From Gemmatimonadota bacterium (lineage in GTDB: Bacteria; Gemmatimonadota; Gemmatimonadetes; Gemmatimonadales; Gemmatimonadaceae), in the NCBI GenBank assembly GCA_016871895.1, contig VHBO01000014.1, forward strand, positions 1-44,698: DNA of 44,698 nt, in the 5' to 3' direction. The position numbers and the translations under genes are program-made. Below, in pieces: positions 1 through 8,382 of the stretch. The notes beneath the pieces were generated by a model. That model searched no databases. It saw only the letters and a list, made by a program, of their open reading frames with translations, and was not told the DNA's origin. Every line of letters starts with the position of its first letter. Position 1 is the first letter of the stretch.

Positions 1-1584
1 GAGCGCCCAGCCGATGACACCGGTGTACTTCTCCGCCATCCGATCGAACCAGGCGTTGAAGGTCACGAGCTTCCGCGAGATCCAGCTCCGGTGCTCGTGC
101 GCCTCGATCTCCGGGTCGGGCCAGTAGGCCGAGAGCATCGGATCGAGCGAGAAGCTGACGAAGAGCGAGACGAGCACCGCGCAGGCGATGGTCAGCGCGA
201 GCGGCTTGAACCACTGCCCCGAGAGGCCGTACATGAAACCGATCGGCACGAAGACCGCGACGATCGAGAAGGTCGTCGCCGCCACGGCGAGCCCGATCTC
301 ATCAGTCCCCTCGTGCGCGGCGCGGAAATGGTCTTTCCCCATTTCCACGTGTCGCACGATGTTCTCGCGCACCACGATGGCGTCGTCGATCAGGATGCCG
401 ATCGCAAGCGAGAGCCCGAGCAGCGACATCGTGTTGAGCGTGAACCCGAACGCCCAGACCGCGATGAAGCTCGCGAGCACCGAGATCGGGAGCGCGAGCC
501 CGGTGATGACCGTCGAACGCCAGGAGTTCAAGAAGAGGAAGACGACGAGCACCGTCAGGAGCGCCCCCTCGATGAGCGTGCGCTGCACGTTCGCCACCGA
601 GGCGACGACGCGGTCGCCGGCGTTCTGTACGACGTCGATCGCCGTCCCCGCCGGCAGCGTCGCGCGGAGCGCCTCGACCTCGGTGATGACCTTCTCCGCC
701 ACCTGCGTGGTGGAATAGCCCTTCGCCTTCTTCACCAAGAGGCCGACGGCCTCGCGGCCGTTGTAGAGAGCCGCGGTGCGCGGCTCGGCGGTGCCGTCGC
801 GCACATCCGCGAGCTCGGCGAGACGGATCGCGCGCCCGCCGCGCTCCGCCACCACGAGCTGCAGGAAGTCCGCCGGCGTCTCAAGCTTCCCCTTGAGCCG
901 GATGGCGCGCTCGTCGAGCGCGCCGGTCAGACGGCCCACCGGCGCGGCCAGGTTCTGCGTCTGGAGCGCCCCGAGCACCTGCGCCACGCTGATCCCCGCG
1001 GCTTGGAGCGCGGCCGGCCGGAGCTCGACCGTGAGCTCACGCTCCACGCCGCCCACCACCACGGCCTCGGCGACGCCCGGAATCGAGCGCAGCACCCGCG
1101 TGATCCCGGGGTCCGCGATGCGCGTCAGCGCCGGCGCGTCGAGCGCGGTCGAGTTGAGCGAGAGCTGGACGATCGGCTGGTCCGCGGGATCGAAGCGCGT
1201 CAGCACCGGCTCCTTCATCTCGACCGGGAGCTCGCTGCGGATCGACGAGATCTTGTCGCGGATGTCCTGCGACGCCTGCTGGAGGTCCTTCTCGAAGACG
1301 AAGAAGACCGTGACGTTGGCGAAGCCGTCCTGCGCCGCGCCGCTGATGCGGTCGACGCCGGAGATCCCGCTCACTGCCTCCTCCACCCGGTCGAGCACCT
1401 CGCGCTCGACCACGTCGGGCGAGGCACCGGGGTACGGGATGGCGACGTTGATGATCGGCTGCTGCACGTCGGGGAACTCGTCGGTCTCGAGGCGCCAGAG
1501 CGCGAAGAACCCGAAGACGACCAGTGCCACCATCGAGACGACGGTGATCAGTGGCCGCTTGATCGCGAAATCAGAGATGAACAT
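1..1584 (-). CDS. RND-family efflux pump inner-membrane subunit, N-terminal half (runs off left edge)
   Basis: 528 codons are visible from the ATG at 1584 to the window edge; a whole RND pump is about 1000-1060 residues, so roughly the first half is present. The start FAIKRPLITVVSM is the usual first membrane helix of AcrB/MexB-like proteins, followed by the FPDVQQP and YPGASPDVVE segments of the porter domain. The helix around residue 400 has GILIDDAIVVREN, holding the paired aspartates of the proton relay. A GGGAG ribosome site lies 9 bases before the ATG. The gene follows the adaptor by 13 bases and is third in an efflux operon. It would export hydrophobic or toxic compounds using the proton gradient; the substrate cannot be read from sequence. 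Confidence 0.93.
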   Translation of the reverse strand, partial: MFISDFAIKRPLITVVSMVALVVFGFFALWRLETDEFPDVQQPIINVAIPYPGASPDVVEREVLDRVEEAVSGISGVDRISGAAQDGFANVTVFFVFEKDLQQASQDIRDKISSIRSELPVEMKEPVLTRFDPADQPIVQLSLNSTALDAPALTRIADPGITRVLRSIPGVAEAVVVGGVERELTVELRPAALQAAGISVAQVLGALQTQNLAAPVGRLTGALDERAIRLKGKLETPADFLQLVVAERGGRAIRLAELADVRDGTAEPRTAALYNGREAVGLLVKKAKGYSTTQVAEKVITEVEALRATLPAGTAIDVVQNAGDRVVASVANVQRTLIEGALLTVLVVFLFLNSWRSTVITGLALPISVLASFIAVWAFGFTLNTMSLLGLSLAIGILIDDAIVVRENIVRHVEMGKDHFRAAHEGTDEIGLAVAATTFSIVAVFVPIGFMYGLSGQWFKPLALTIACAVLVSLFVSFSLDPMLSAYWPDPEIEAHEHRSWISRKLVTFNAWFDRMAEKYTGVIGWAL

Positions 1585-1597
1585 GTGGGGCTCCCAG

Positions 1598-2779
1598 TCA
1601 GTTGGCGGTCGCAGCCGGCGCCGGCGGGGTCGCCGGGGCCGCGGGCGCGGTGGCCGGCTTCACCACGAGCGGCGTCCCCGCCGCCGTGCCGAGCGCGCCA
1701 CCGACGAGCACGGTGTCGCCGACGGCGATCCCCGCGGTGATCTCGAACCGCTCCGTCGCCTTGTCGAAGGTGCCGAGCGTGACCTCCACCTTCTCCGTCT
1801 TCCCCCCTTTCAGGCGGAGCACGGCGGGGCGGAGCCCACGCTGATCGACCGCCGTCTCCGGCACCGTGAGCACCGTGCGCGCGTCGGCCGCGACCCGTCC
1901 CTCCGCGAAGAGGCCGGCGACGAGCCGGTTCCCCGCGTTCGGAATCCGCACGAAGAGCCGCACCTGCCGCGTCTGCGGATCGGCCGACGGATTCACCGCG
2001 CTGATCCGCCCTTGGAAGGTGCGCCCCGGATACCCGGTGACGGTGAACGTCACCGTCGCGCCGATCCGCACCTGCCCGAGCTGTTCCGCCGGCACCGCGG
2101 CCTCGAGCCGCATCGTCGCCGGATCCACCACCGTGAACAGCGGCGCCCCAGGCGTCACGACGTCCCCCGGGTTCACGAACCGCTCGCTCACCACGCCGGC
2201 GTACGGCGCGAGGACGCCCGCGGCGTCCTTCTGCTTGCTCGCAGCGGCGAAGCGCGCCTGTGCGTCATCGAACGCGGTGCGCGCGAGCAGGTCGCCGCGC
2301 TTGGCGTTCTCGAGATCGCGGTCGGCGATCGCTCCCGCCTGCGCGAGCCGCTCAGCGCGCGTCAGCTCGCGCGTCGCGAGCTCCCGACCCGCCTCCGCGG
2401 CGGCGAGCGCCGAGCGCGCGGAGAGGAAGGCGTCACTGATGGCGCGATCGTCGATGCGAGCGAGCGAGGCGCCCTTCGCGACGGGGCTCCCCTCGTCGAC
2501 GAGGACCTGCACCACGGACCCCGGCACCTCGGCGCGGATCTGCGCCGTGCGGTCGGCGACGAGCGTCCCCGACAGGAGGGGACCGGACGAGATCACGGCG
2601 GTCTCCGCGAGGGCGATGGCGTCCGCGCCGATCTCGACGGTGACGGGCGCGGCGGCGGCGGCCGCATCCGTCTCCGTACCCTGACAGGCGGTCAGCGACA
2701 GGACGGCGACGAGCAGGGACGGAACGACGAGACGACGGGACATCGACGACTTCCTCGAGAGGATGGATGGACGGGTCAT
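1598..2779 (-). CDS. RND efflux periplasmic adaptor (membrane fusion protein), lipoprotein
   Basis: 393 residues. It bridges the inner-membrane pump and the TolC-type channel. The N-terminus has a lipoprotein signal ending in LSLTAC, best read from the Met at residue 13 (position 2743), although the first ATG at 2779 lies only 3 bases after the upstream stop. The two halves of the lipoyl-like barrel-sandwich are visible as AEVPGSVVQVLVDEGSPV near residue 85 and APYAGVVSERFVNPGDVV near residue 195, with an Ala/Arg/Glu-rich coiled-coil hairpin between them. The C-terminal part, including the QTRQVRLFVRIPN strand, is typical of the HlyD/MFP family. It lies between the channel fusion and the pump, so all three tripartite parts are in one operon. 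Confidence 0.93.
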   Translation of the reverse strand: MTRPSILSRKSSMSRRLVVPSLLVAVLSLTACQGTETDAAAAAAPVTVEIGADAIALAETAVISSGPLLSGTLVADRTAQIRAEVPGSVVQVLVDEGSPVAKGASLARIDDRAISDAFLSARSALAAAEAGRELATRELTRAERLAQAGAIADRDLENAKRGDLLARTAFDDAQARFAAASKQKDAAGVLAPYAGVVSERFVNPGDVVTPGAPLFTVVDPATMRLEAAVPAEQLGQVRIGATVTFTVTGYPGRTFQGRISAVNPSADPQTRQVRLFVRIPNAGNRLVAGLFAEGRVAADARTVLTVPETAVDQRGLRPAVLRLKGGKTEKVEVTLGTFDKATERFEITAGIAVGDTVLVGGALGTAAGTPLVVKPATAPAAPATPPAPAATAN

Positions 2780-2782
2780 GGG

Positions 2783-4807
2783 TCAGCGCCCTCCCTGCAG
2801 CGGGAGGGGAAGGTCCTTCAGGAGCGCGAGCCGGAGCCGCGCGACTTCGAGGTCGCGCGCCGCCGTCACCCGCTGCAGGCGTGCCTGCTCCAGCTGCACA
2901 CGCACCTGCGTGAGCTCGAGGCTCGTCGAGAGCCCCTCGCGGAACCGCACCTCGGCGATCGCGTACGCGCGCTGCGCCTGCGTGTCGGTGCCAACGCTCG
3001 CGGCGTACGCCGCCTGCGCCTGCTCGTACTGGCTGATCGTGAGCAGCGCATCCACCGACGCGCCCTCGCGGCTCTGCTGCAGCCGCTCCCGCGCCTCGGT
3101 CAGATTGGCCTCGGCCACCAGCCGCTCACCACGGAGCCGGCCCCCGGTGAGCACCGGGACCGAGAGGCCGAGCGTGACGTTCCAGTTCGGGAAGTAGAGG
3201 TCGAGCGCCGACGGGAGGAACGTCCCCTCCGGCGGATAGGCGAAGCGCTGGTAGGTGCTGCTCAGCTGGAGCGCTGGGAGCCGCGCGAGCTTCGCCGCTC
3301 GTAGCGCCCCCTCCTGCGCACGCACCTGCGCCTCCGCCTGCCGCACCGTCGCGCGCGCGCTCACCGCCGTATCGGGCTGCACCGTGCGTGCGTCGGCGAG
3401 CACGATCGGCGCCGTCGGCGACGCCGCAGCGGCCACTTCGTCGCGGATCGGCGTCGTCAACGTGAGCGGCCCCGTCAGCGGGAGATCGAGCAGCTGCTTC
3501 AGCCGCAGATACGCCGCCGTGCGCGCCCCCGCCGCCTGGATCACGAGGGGACGCTGGTTGTCCCGCGCCACCTGTGCCCGGATGAGGTCGAACTCCGCCG
3601 CCGTGCCGACCTCACGCGCCAGCGTCACCTGCGCGAGCGCGCGGTCGGTGAGGACGAGCGAGCTCTCGGCGATGGCGACGAACTGGTCGGCTGCGACCGC
3701 GTCGAAATAGGCCTGGGCGACCTCGAGCACCGCCTGCGCCTTCGCCGCGTCGTAGGCGATCTCGGCGGCGGTGCGCCCCGCCGCTGCGCCCGCACGCGCC
3801 GCCGGGATGCGGCCGGCGGAGTAGAGCGTCTGCGAGACGTTCAGCGAGAAGATCGCCGTGTTCGGCGCCGCGAAGATCCGCGCGATCGGGGAATCGGTGA
3901 AGCCGCCGCCGGAGGTAGTGTCGTTCGGATCGCTGAACCGCTCGCTGATCGACGCGAACTGGTTCTGGATCGCGCGCTGATACGCGATGCTGCCGTTCGC
4001 CTGCGGGAGCCGCGCGCTGTTGGCCTGCTGCTGCACCCCCTTCGCGCGCGTCACGCCGGCCGCGGCGATCGCGACCCCCTCGCTCTTCTGCTCGGCGCGG
4101 CGAAGCGCGTCGAGGAGGGAGAGGGTGGCGGGCGCGGAGGTGGCCGTCGGGGCCGTCGCCGTGGGTGCGACGCCCCCCTGCGCGGCGAGCCTCATCGGCG
4201 CCGCGGCGATGAGGAGGATCGCGAGGCCGACCGCGGCGGTCGCGCCAAGGGCGCGGAGGAAGAGGCGCACATAGGTGCGCGGGGCGTCAGGAGCGGGCGG
4301 GAACATGGAAGGCATCACATCGCGGTGGAGGGCGTCGGAGAAGAGTGTGCCGAGAAGCATCGTGCAGGCGGCGTTCGCGTTCGCGACATCGGGAATCGCC
4401 CCCGTTCGGTGCACGCGGTCCACGTAGGCGCGCAGCTCGCGGAAGGAGACCGTCGGGTGGTCCGCGACCTCGTTCGAGTGCTCCGGGTGCTCGTGGAGCT
4501 CCGCGACGGCAGATCGGATGAGCCCGCGGCGGTCGAGCATGAACCGATGGGTCTCGGCGACCCAGCGGGTCAGCTCGGCTTCTGGCTCCGCGGGCTCCGC
4601 CGGGAGGCTAGCCGCGTCGGGGTCCCGGTGGCAGGAGCGGATGACCTCGTCGATCAGGTTCGCCTTGGAACCGAAGGTCCGGAAGAGTGTAACTTCATTG
4701 ACGCCAGCGACTTCGGCGATTCTGCGGGTCGTCGCGCCGCGGAATCCGAGCTCTGCGTAGACCTTGGCCGCCGCGTCGAGGATCTGTTGTCTGGTGGGTT
4801 CAGTCAT
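2783..4807 (-). CDS. Fusion of a TetR/AcrR repressor and a TolC-type outer-membrane efflux channel
   Basis: 674 residues in one uninterrupted frame. Residues 1-175 are a TetR repressor: the N-terminal helix-turn-helix is visible (TTRRIAEVAGVNEVTLFRTF), followed by an all-helical ligand domain. Residues 180-209 look like a Sec signal peptide: charged VRLFLR, a hydrophobic core at about 186-204, then MRLAAQG with a cleavage-like AA-Q site. From about 220 on the protein is TolC-like: SLLDALRRAEQ, LNVSQTLYSAGR, long helical hairpins and the second repeat with LGLSVPVLTGGR. I chose the ATG at 4807; a TTG at 4819 is in frame but poor. Internal starts that could yield the channel alone are ATG 4315, ATG 4306 and GTG 4270, none with a clear ribosome site. 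The gene heads the efflux operon. The domains are certain; how a repressor and an exported channel share one chain is unknown. Confidence 0.9.
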   Translation of the reverse strand: MTEPTRQQILDAAAKVYAELGFRGATTRRIAEVAGVNEVTLFRTFGSKANLIDEVIRSCHRDPDAASLPAEPAEPEAELTRWVAETHRFMLDRRGLIRSAVAELHEHPEHSNEVADHPTVSFRELRAYVDRVHRTGAIPDVANANAACTMLLGTLFSDALHRDVMPSMFPPAPDAPRTYVRLFLRALGATAAVGLAILLIAAAPMRLAAQGGVAPTATAPTATSAPATLSLLDALRRAEQKSEGVAIAAAGVTRAKGVQQQANSARLPQANGSIAYQRAIQNQFASISERFSDPNDTTSGGGFTDSPIARIFAAPNTAIFSLNVSQTLYSAGRIPAARAGAAAGRTAAEIAYDAAKAQAVLEVAQAYFDAVAADQFVAIAESSLVLTDRALAQVTLAREVGTAAEFDLIRAQVARDNQRPLVIQAAGARTAAYLRLKQLLDLPLTGPLTLTTPIRDEVAAAASPTAPIVLADARTVQPDTAVSARATVRQAEAQVRAQEGALRAAKLARLPALQLSSTYQRFAYPPEGTFLPSALDLYFPNWNVTLGLSVPVLTGGRLRGERLVAEANLTEARERLQQSREGASVDALLTISQYEQAQAAYAASVGTDTQAQRAYAIAEVRFREGLSTSLELTQVRVQLEQARLQRVTAARDLEVARLRLALLKDLPLPLQGGR

Positions 4808-4817
4808 AGTGCGATGC

Positions 4818-4852
4818 AAGTGGTTGCTTGCAATGAAAGCAAGCGACTACTT
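4818..4852. promoter_or_regulatory. Probable TetR operator upstream of the efflux operon
   Basis: An imperfect inverted repeat has arms at 4818-4831 and 4839-4852 that match at 12 of 14 positions, with a 7-base spacer. The core half-site is GCTTGC. It begins 10 bases upstream of the ATG at 4807 and lies between the efflux operon and divergent msrB. Dyads of this size next to a tetR start are the normal autoregulatory operator of the family; binding by the fused TetR domain is inferred. Confidence 0.7.
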
Positions 4853-4926
4853 ACATCAAACTCAAGCGGCAGGGAAAGGTTCCAGCGCCACTTGCCCAGC
4901 CACCGCTCCGCCCGCTCCTTCCTTCT

Positions 4927-5376
4927 ATGGCCAAGCAGAAGCCCGACGATCCCGCCCTCGCCGCCCAGCTCACCCCCCTGCAGTACCAGGTGACGCAGTG
5001 CAGCGCGACCGAGCCGCCCTTCCGCAACGAGTTCTGGGACCACAAGGCCCCCGGGCTCTACGTCGACATCGTCTCCGGCGAGCCGCTCTTCACCTCGCTC
5101 GACAAGTTCGACTCGGGGACCGGGTGGCCGTCGTTCACGCGCCCCGCGGTCGCCGCGAACGTCACCGAGCACGTCGATCGGTCGATCCCGTTCATGCCGC
5201 GTACCGAGGTGCGCTCCGCGCAGGGGGATTCCCACCTCGGCCACGTCTTCGACGACGGCCCGGGCCCCGCCGGGCTCCGCTACTGCATCAACTCGGCCGC
5301 GCTCCGGTTCATTCCAGTGGAACGGCTGGAGGCTGAAGGGTATGGAGCATTTCGACCGCTGTTCGACACCCCGTGA
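4927..5376 (+). CDS. msrB: Peptide-methionine (R)-S-oxide reductase MsrB
   Basis: 149 residues. It reduces the R-epimer of oxidised methionine in proteins. Family motifs are present: [20 protein letters not shown] (61-70), [12 protein letters not shown] and [11 protein letters not shown] with catalytic Cys120. The usual zinc-binding CxxC pairs are absent. The classical resolving Cys of GCGWPSF is Thr65 here. The only other cysteine is Cys25, so it probably resolves the disulphide, as known for some MsrBs with an N-terminal resolving Cys. No signal peptide is seen, so it is cytoplasmic. The stop overlaps the msrA start, so both epimer-specific enzymes are made together. Confidence 0.95.
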   Translation: MAKQKPDDPALAAQLTPLQYQVTQCSATEPPFRNEFWDHKAPGLYVDIVSGEPLFTSLDKFDSGTGWPSFTRPAVAANVTEHVDRSIPFMPRTEVRSAQGDSHLGHVFDDGPGPAGLRYCINSAALRFIPVERLEAEGYGAFRPLFDTP

Positions 5377-5933
5377 ACACCTCCTCCCAGACCCCTGACC
5401 CCTCCCACCTGTCCTCCGCCACCCTCGGCGGCGGCTGCTTCTGGTGCCTCGAGGCGGTCTATCTGATGCTCCGCGGCGTCCACGGGGTGAAAAGCGGGTA
5501 TGCAGGTGGCCACGTCCCGCACCCGACCTACGAGCAGGTCTGCGGGAAGCAGACGGGCCACGCCGAAGTGGTGCAGGTCATCTTCGACCCGCAGGTGATC
5601 ACCTACCGCGATCTCCTCGACGTCTTCTTCACGATCCACGACCCGACCACGCGCGACCGTCAGGGCCACGACGTCGGTCCACAGTATCGCTCGGCCATCT
5701 TCACCCACGACGACGCGCAGGCAGCGGAGGCGCACACCGCCCTGGCCGCGGCGCAGGCGTATTGGCCCGACCCGATCGTCACCGAGATCCGCCCGCTCGA
5801 CACCTTCTGGCCGGCGGAGGCGTACCACGACGACTACTTCGCGCGGAACCCGCAGAACCCCTACTGCGCCGCCGTCGTGGCGCCGAAGGTGGCGAAGGCG
5901 CGAAAGGCGTTCGTGGACCGGCTCGCGCGATGA
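5373..5933 (+). CDS. msrA: Peptide-methionine (S)-S-oxide reductase MsrA
   Basis: 186 residues, starting at a GTG that overlaps the msrB stop (GTGA, 5373-5376), so translation is probably coupled. The active-site motif [11 protein letters not shown] has catalytic Cys22, with Cys25 close by. The family segments [34 protein letters not shown] and GPQYRSAIF follow. A further conserved Cys is in the late [11 protein letters not shown] motif. There is no signal peptide. It complements msrB by reducing the S-epimer. Its stop codon overlaps the first ATG of the next gene (ATGA at 5930-5933). Confidence 0.96.
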   Translation: MNTSSQTPDPSHLSSATLGGGCFWCLEAVYLMLRGVHGVKSGYAGGHVPHPTYEQVCGKQTGHAEVVQVIFDPQVITYRDLLDVFFTIHDPTTRDRQGHDVGPQYRSAIFTHDDAQAAEAHTALAAAQAYWPDPIVTEIRPLDTFWPAEAYHDDYFARNPQNPYCAAVVAPKVAKARKAFVDRLAR

Positions 5934-6001
5934 GCGGCGCGATGAGCGGCGCGATGAGCGGCGCGATGAGCGGCGCGATGAGCGGCTCGATGCGCGGCGT
6001 G
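5930..6001 (+). repeat. 12-bp tandem repeat of start codons
   Basis: The unit ATGAGCGGCGCG occurs four times exactly (5930-5977), then once as ATGAGCGGCTCG (5978-5989) and once decayed as ATGCGCGGCGTG (5990-6001). Each unit begins with ATG in the frame of the downstream gene, giving six consecutive in-frame start codons and a repeated Met-Ser-Gly-Ala. The first ATG overlaps the msrA stop. Unit length is a multiple of three, so copy-number change would not shift the frame. Confidence 0.95.
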
Positions 6002-6757
6002 GTCCTCGCAATCGTCGCGCTCCTCGGCCTCGCCCCGACGCGCGGCCTCGCGCAGGAGGGGGTCCTCCGCGGGACCGTCACCGACACGACCGGCCGGCCC
6101 CTCGCCGGCGTCGAGGTGCTCTCCGTCAACGGCAAGCGCAGCACCCGCACCGACCGCGAGGGGCGCTTCGCGCTCGCGCGACTCCCGTTCGGCCAGCAGC
6201 TCATCATGGCGCGGTATCCCGGATACCAACCGGCGGACCGGGCGATCAACATGCTCGATGCGAACGTGCCGGAGCTCACCTTCCGGCTCCGCCGCATCGT
6301 CCAACTCATCGATACCGTGCGGATCGTCTCGCACGATGGCTGCGCCGCGTACGACTTCACCGGCTTCGAGTGTCGTCGCCGCGCCGGCGTCGGACAGTTC
6401 CGCGGCCTCGAGGAGATCGGCGCGCTCCGCCCGCACTTCTGGGCCGATATGTTCGAGGGGATGCCGGGGTTCCGGAACGTGCAGGTGCCGGACCCGATGC
6501 TCGGGATGGATTGGGACGTGGAGAGCACCACCGGCTGGCGCTGCCTCGAGTCGGGCTGGAACGGCCGTGAGCGCACGGCGAATCTCGAGAACGTGCGCCC
6601 CGCCGACATCGTCGCGATCGAACACTACGACGTCTACGAGAAAGTGCCGGCGGCGTACAAGCGGCTCGCCTGGCCGACGTCACAGCCGAAGCCGTGCGCG
6701 CTCGTGATCTATTGGACGAAGGACTTCATCGAACGGCAGCGCACGGGTCGGCGCTGA
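5930..6757 (+). CDS. Secreted protein with a carboxypeptidase-regulatory-like domain
   Basis: 275 residues from the first possible ATG; 255 if translation starts at 5990, which gives the cleanest signal peptide (MRGVVLAIVALLGLAP, then GLAQ). After it comes a carboxypeptidase-regulatory-like beta-sandwich: LRGTVTDTTGRPLAGVEVLS, TDREGRFALARLPFG, with the usual T-D-x-x-G-R-F turn. The C-terminal 150 residues are Trp- and Cys-bearing and I do not recognise them. In this type of bacterium such domains often stand in front of surface or TonB-linked proteins. The six in-frame starts are discussed as a separate repeat feature. The gene is the third member of the msrB-msrA operon, so it may be co-expressed under oxidative stress (inference). 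Confidence 0.8.
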   Translation: MSGAMSGAMSGAMSGAMSGSMRGVVLAIVALLGLAPTRGLAQEGVLRGTVTDTTGRPLAGVEVLSVNGKRSTRTDREGRFALARLPFGQQLIMARYPGYQPADRAINMLDANVPELTFRLRRIVQLIDTVRIVSHDGCAAYDFTGFECRRRAGVGQFRGLEEIGALRPHFWADMFEGMPGFRNVQVPDPMLGMDWDVESTTGWRCLESGWNGRERTANLENVRPADIVAIEHYDVYEKVPAAYKRLAWPTSQPKPCALVIYWTKDFIERQRTGRR

Positions 6758-6767
6758 CGCGGACGCT

Positions 6768-8372
6768 TCACCGCCCGCGTCGCAGCACCCGCCCAGGCCG
6801 CGCCGCCGTGACCCGCCCGCCATCGACCGTCGCCACACCGTTCACGAACACGTACGGGATCCCCGTCGCGTACTGATGCGGCTGCGTGAAGGTCGCAGGA
6901 CTCCCGACAGTCGCGGCATCGAAGACCACCAGATCCGCGGCACACCCGACGGCAAGACACCCACGACGCCCCGTGAGCCCGAGCCGCGCTGCCGGCATCC
7001 CCGTCATCTTGTGCACCGCGGTCTCGAGCGTCAGCACCCGCTGCGTCCGCACATACTCGCCGAGCACACGCGGAAAGGTTCCATACGCGCGCGGATGCGG
7101 CACCCCCTCGCCCGGGTCGGTGAGCCGCCCATCGGAGGCGATCATCGTCTGCGGATGCACCATGATGCGCCGCACGTCACCCTCGTCGATGATGTGATAC
7201 ACCATCGAGGCGCCCCCCTGCAGTTCCCCCTCGAGCACGAGCGCGGCGGCGGCCTCCATCGTATGCCCGACCCCGCGCTGCTCGGCCCAATCCCAGAGCG
7301 TACGTCCCTCGAGTGACCGGTCCCAACTCACCTCGCCGAACTGCACCCGCCGTGTGTCACCGCCACCCCGGTCGGTCTGCAGCAACGCCACGATCCCCCG
7401 CAGGATGCTGTCACGGAGCGCGGGGTCAGCGACGCGCGTGCGAAGGGCCGCACGGCCGCCGGCGAGCGCCCAGGGCGGCAGCAACACCGCGAGACTCGTC
7501 TGACTCGCGGTGTACGGATATTGATCGATCATCACATCGAGCCCACGCGCCCGCGCGGAATCGACCATCGCGAGCGTTACGACGCTCTTCCCCCACATCG
7601 GCTGGCCCACCGCCTTGTGGTGCGTGAGCACCACGGGGATCCGCGCGTCCCGCGCGATGGTGATCGCCTCTGCCACCCCCTCGAGGAGCCCGAGCCCCTC
7701 CTCACGCAGATGTGACGTGTAGATGCCACCCGATTCCGCCGCCGCGCGCGAGAGCGCCACGACCTCGCTCGTGGTGGAGTAGTACCCGGGCACGTACCGC
7801 AACCCGGTGCTCATCCCATACGCCCCTTCGGCCATCCCCTGCCGGACGAGCGTGACCATCCGCGCGAGCTCGTCAGCGGTCGGAGCGCGGTTCTCCGTAC
7901 CCATCACGCGCGTGCGGACGGTGTTATGCCCCACGAGATACGCGACGTTGATGCCGAGGCCGACCCGGTCGGCGCTGTCGGCGTAGGCGGCGAGCGGGAA
8001 GGGCCCGCTCCCGTCGGGCCCGCCCAGGGCGAGCGTGACCCCCTGCGTGACCGCGCTCGTCGCGCCGGGCTTCTGCAGGAGCGGCTCGAGGTGCGCGTGC
8101 AGGTCGATAAACCCCGGTGCGACGATCAGCCCCGTGGCGTCGATCACCCGTGCCGCACGGCGCGGATCGAGCGGGGTGCGGCTCACCGCGACGATGCGGT
8201 CCCCTTGGAACGCGACGTCGGCGCGATAGCCCGGCGCGCCGGTGCCGTCGACGACCGTCCCGCCGCGCACGAGCACCGACCAGGTCGTCGGCGCGGCGGA
8301 CGGCTGAGCGAACAGCGGTGCCGCGAGGAGCCACAGCACGACCGGGAGCATCTCCCTCATCCGTTGACGCAT
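6768..8372 (-). CDS. N-acyl-D-amino-acid deacylase-like amidohydrolase, secreted
   Basis: 534 residues from the ATG at 8372; a GTG at 8381 and an ATG at 8360 are alternatives. A signal peptide (MLPVVLWLLAAPLFAQ) predicts export. This is a metal-dependent amidohydrolase of the D-aminoacylase type: VIDATGLIVAPGFIDLHAH gives the first metal histidines, followed by YTSHLREEG, VLTHHK, IDQYPYTASQT and IASDG (the late catalytic Asp). The C-terminal RLGLTGRRGCLAVGCAADL strand closes the small beta domain. Such enzymes remove the acyl group from N-acyl-D-amino acids; the substrate is not certain. It lies 10 bases downstream of the PepSY-serine hydrolase gene, so the two are probably co-transcribed and may act on D-amino-acid-containing peptides. 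Confidence 0.88.
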   Translation of the reverse strand: MRQRMREMLPVVLWLLAAPLFAQPSAAPTTWSVLVRGGTVVDGTGAPGYRADVAFQGDRIVAVSRTPLDPRRAARVIDATGLIVAPGFIDLHAHLEPLLQKPGATSAVTQGVTLALGGPDGSGPFPLAAYADSADRVGLGINVAYLVGHNTVRTRVMGTENRAPTADELARMVTLVRQGMAEGAYGMSTGLRYVPGYYSTTSEVVALSRAAAESGGIYTSHLREEGLGLLEGVAEAITIARDARIPVVLTHHKAVGQPMWGKSVVTLAMVDSARARGLDVMIDQYPYTASQTSLAVLLPPWALAGGRAALRTRVADPALRDSILRGIVALLQTDRGGGDTRRVQFGEVSWDRSLEGRTLWDWAEQRGVGHTMEAAAALVLEGELQGGASMVYHIIDEGDVRRIMVHPQTMIASDGRLTDPGEGVPHPRAYGTFPRVLGEYVRTQRVLTLETAVHKMTGMPAARLGLTGRRGCLAVGCAADLVVFDAATVGSPATFTQPHQYATGIPYVFVNGVATVDGGRVTAARPGRVLRRGR

Positions 8373-8382
8373 CGCGTTCACC

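Noticed and set aside
91-1740. Long plus-strand frame of 549 codons opposite the RND pump gene
   Set aside because: Its product is Arg/Asp/Glu/His-rich low-complexity sequence, and the minus strand encodes a clear RND pump. It is an antisense shadow of GC-rich codon use.
5444-5929. Upstream extension of the carboxypeptidase-regulatory-like gene through msrA
   Set aside because: The extension overlaps msrA in another frame and is Arg/Pro-rich; the signal peptide starts at 5930-5990.
5930-6001. CRISPR-like repeat
   Set aside because: The units are 12 bases, directly adjacent and in frame with a gene; there are no spacers. No CRISPR array or tRNA was seen anywhere in the window.
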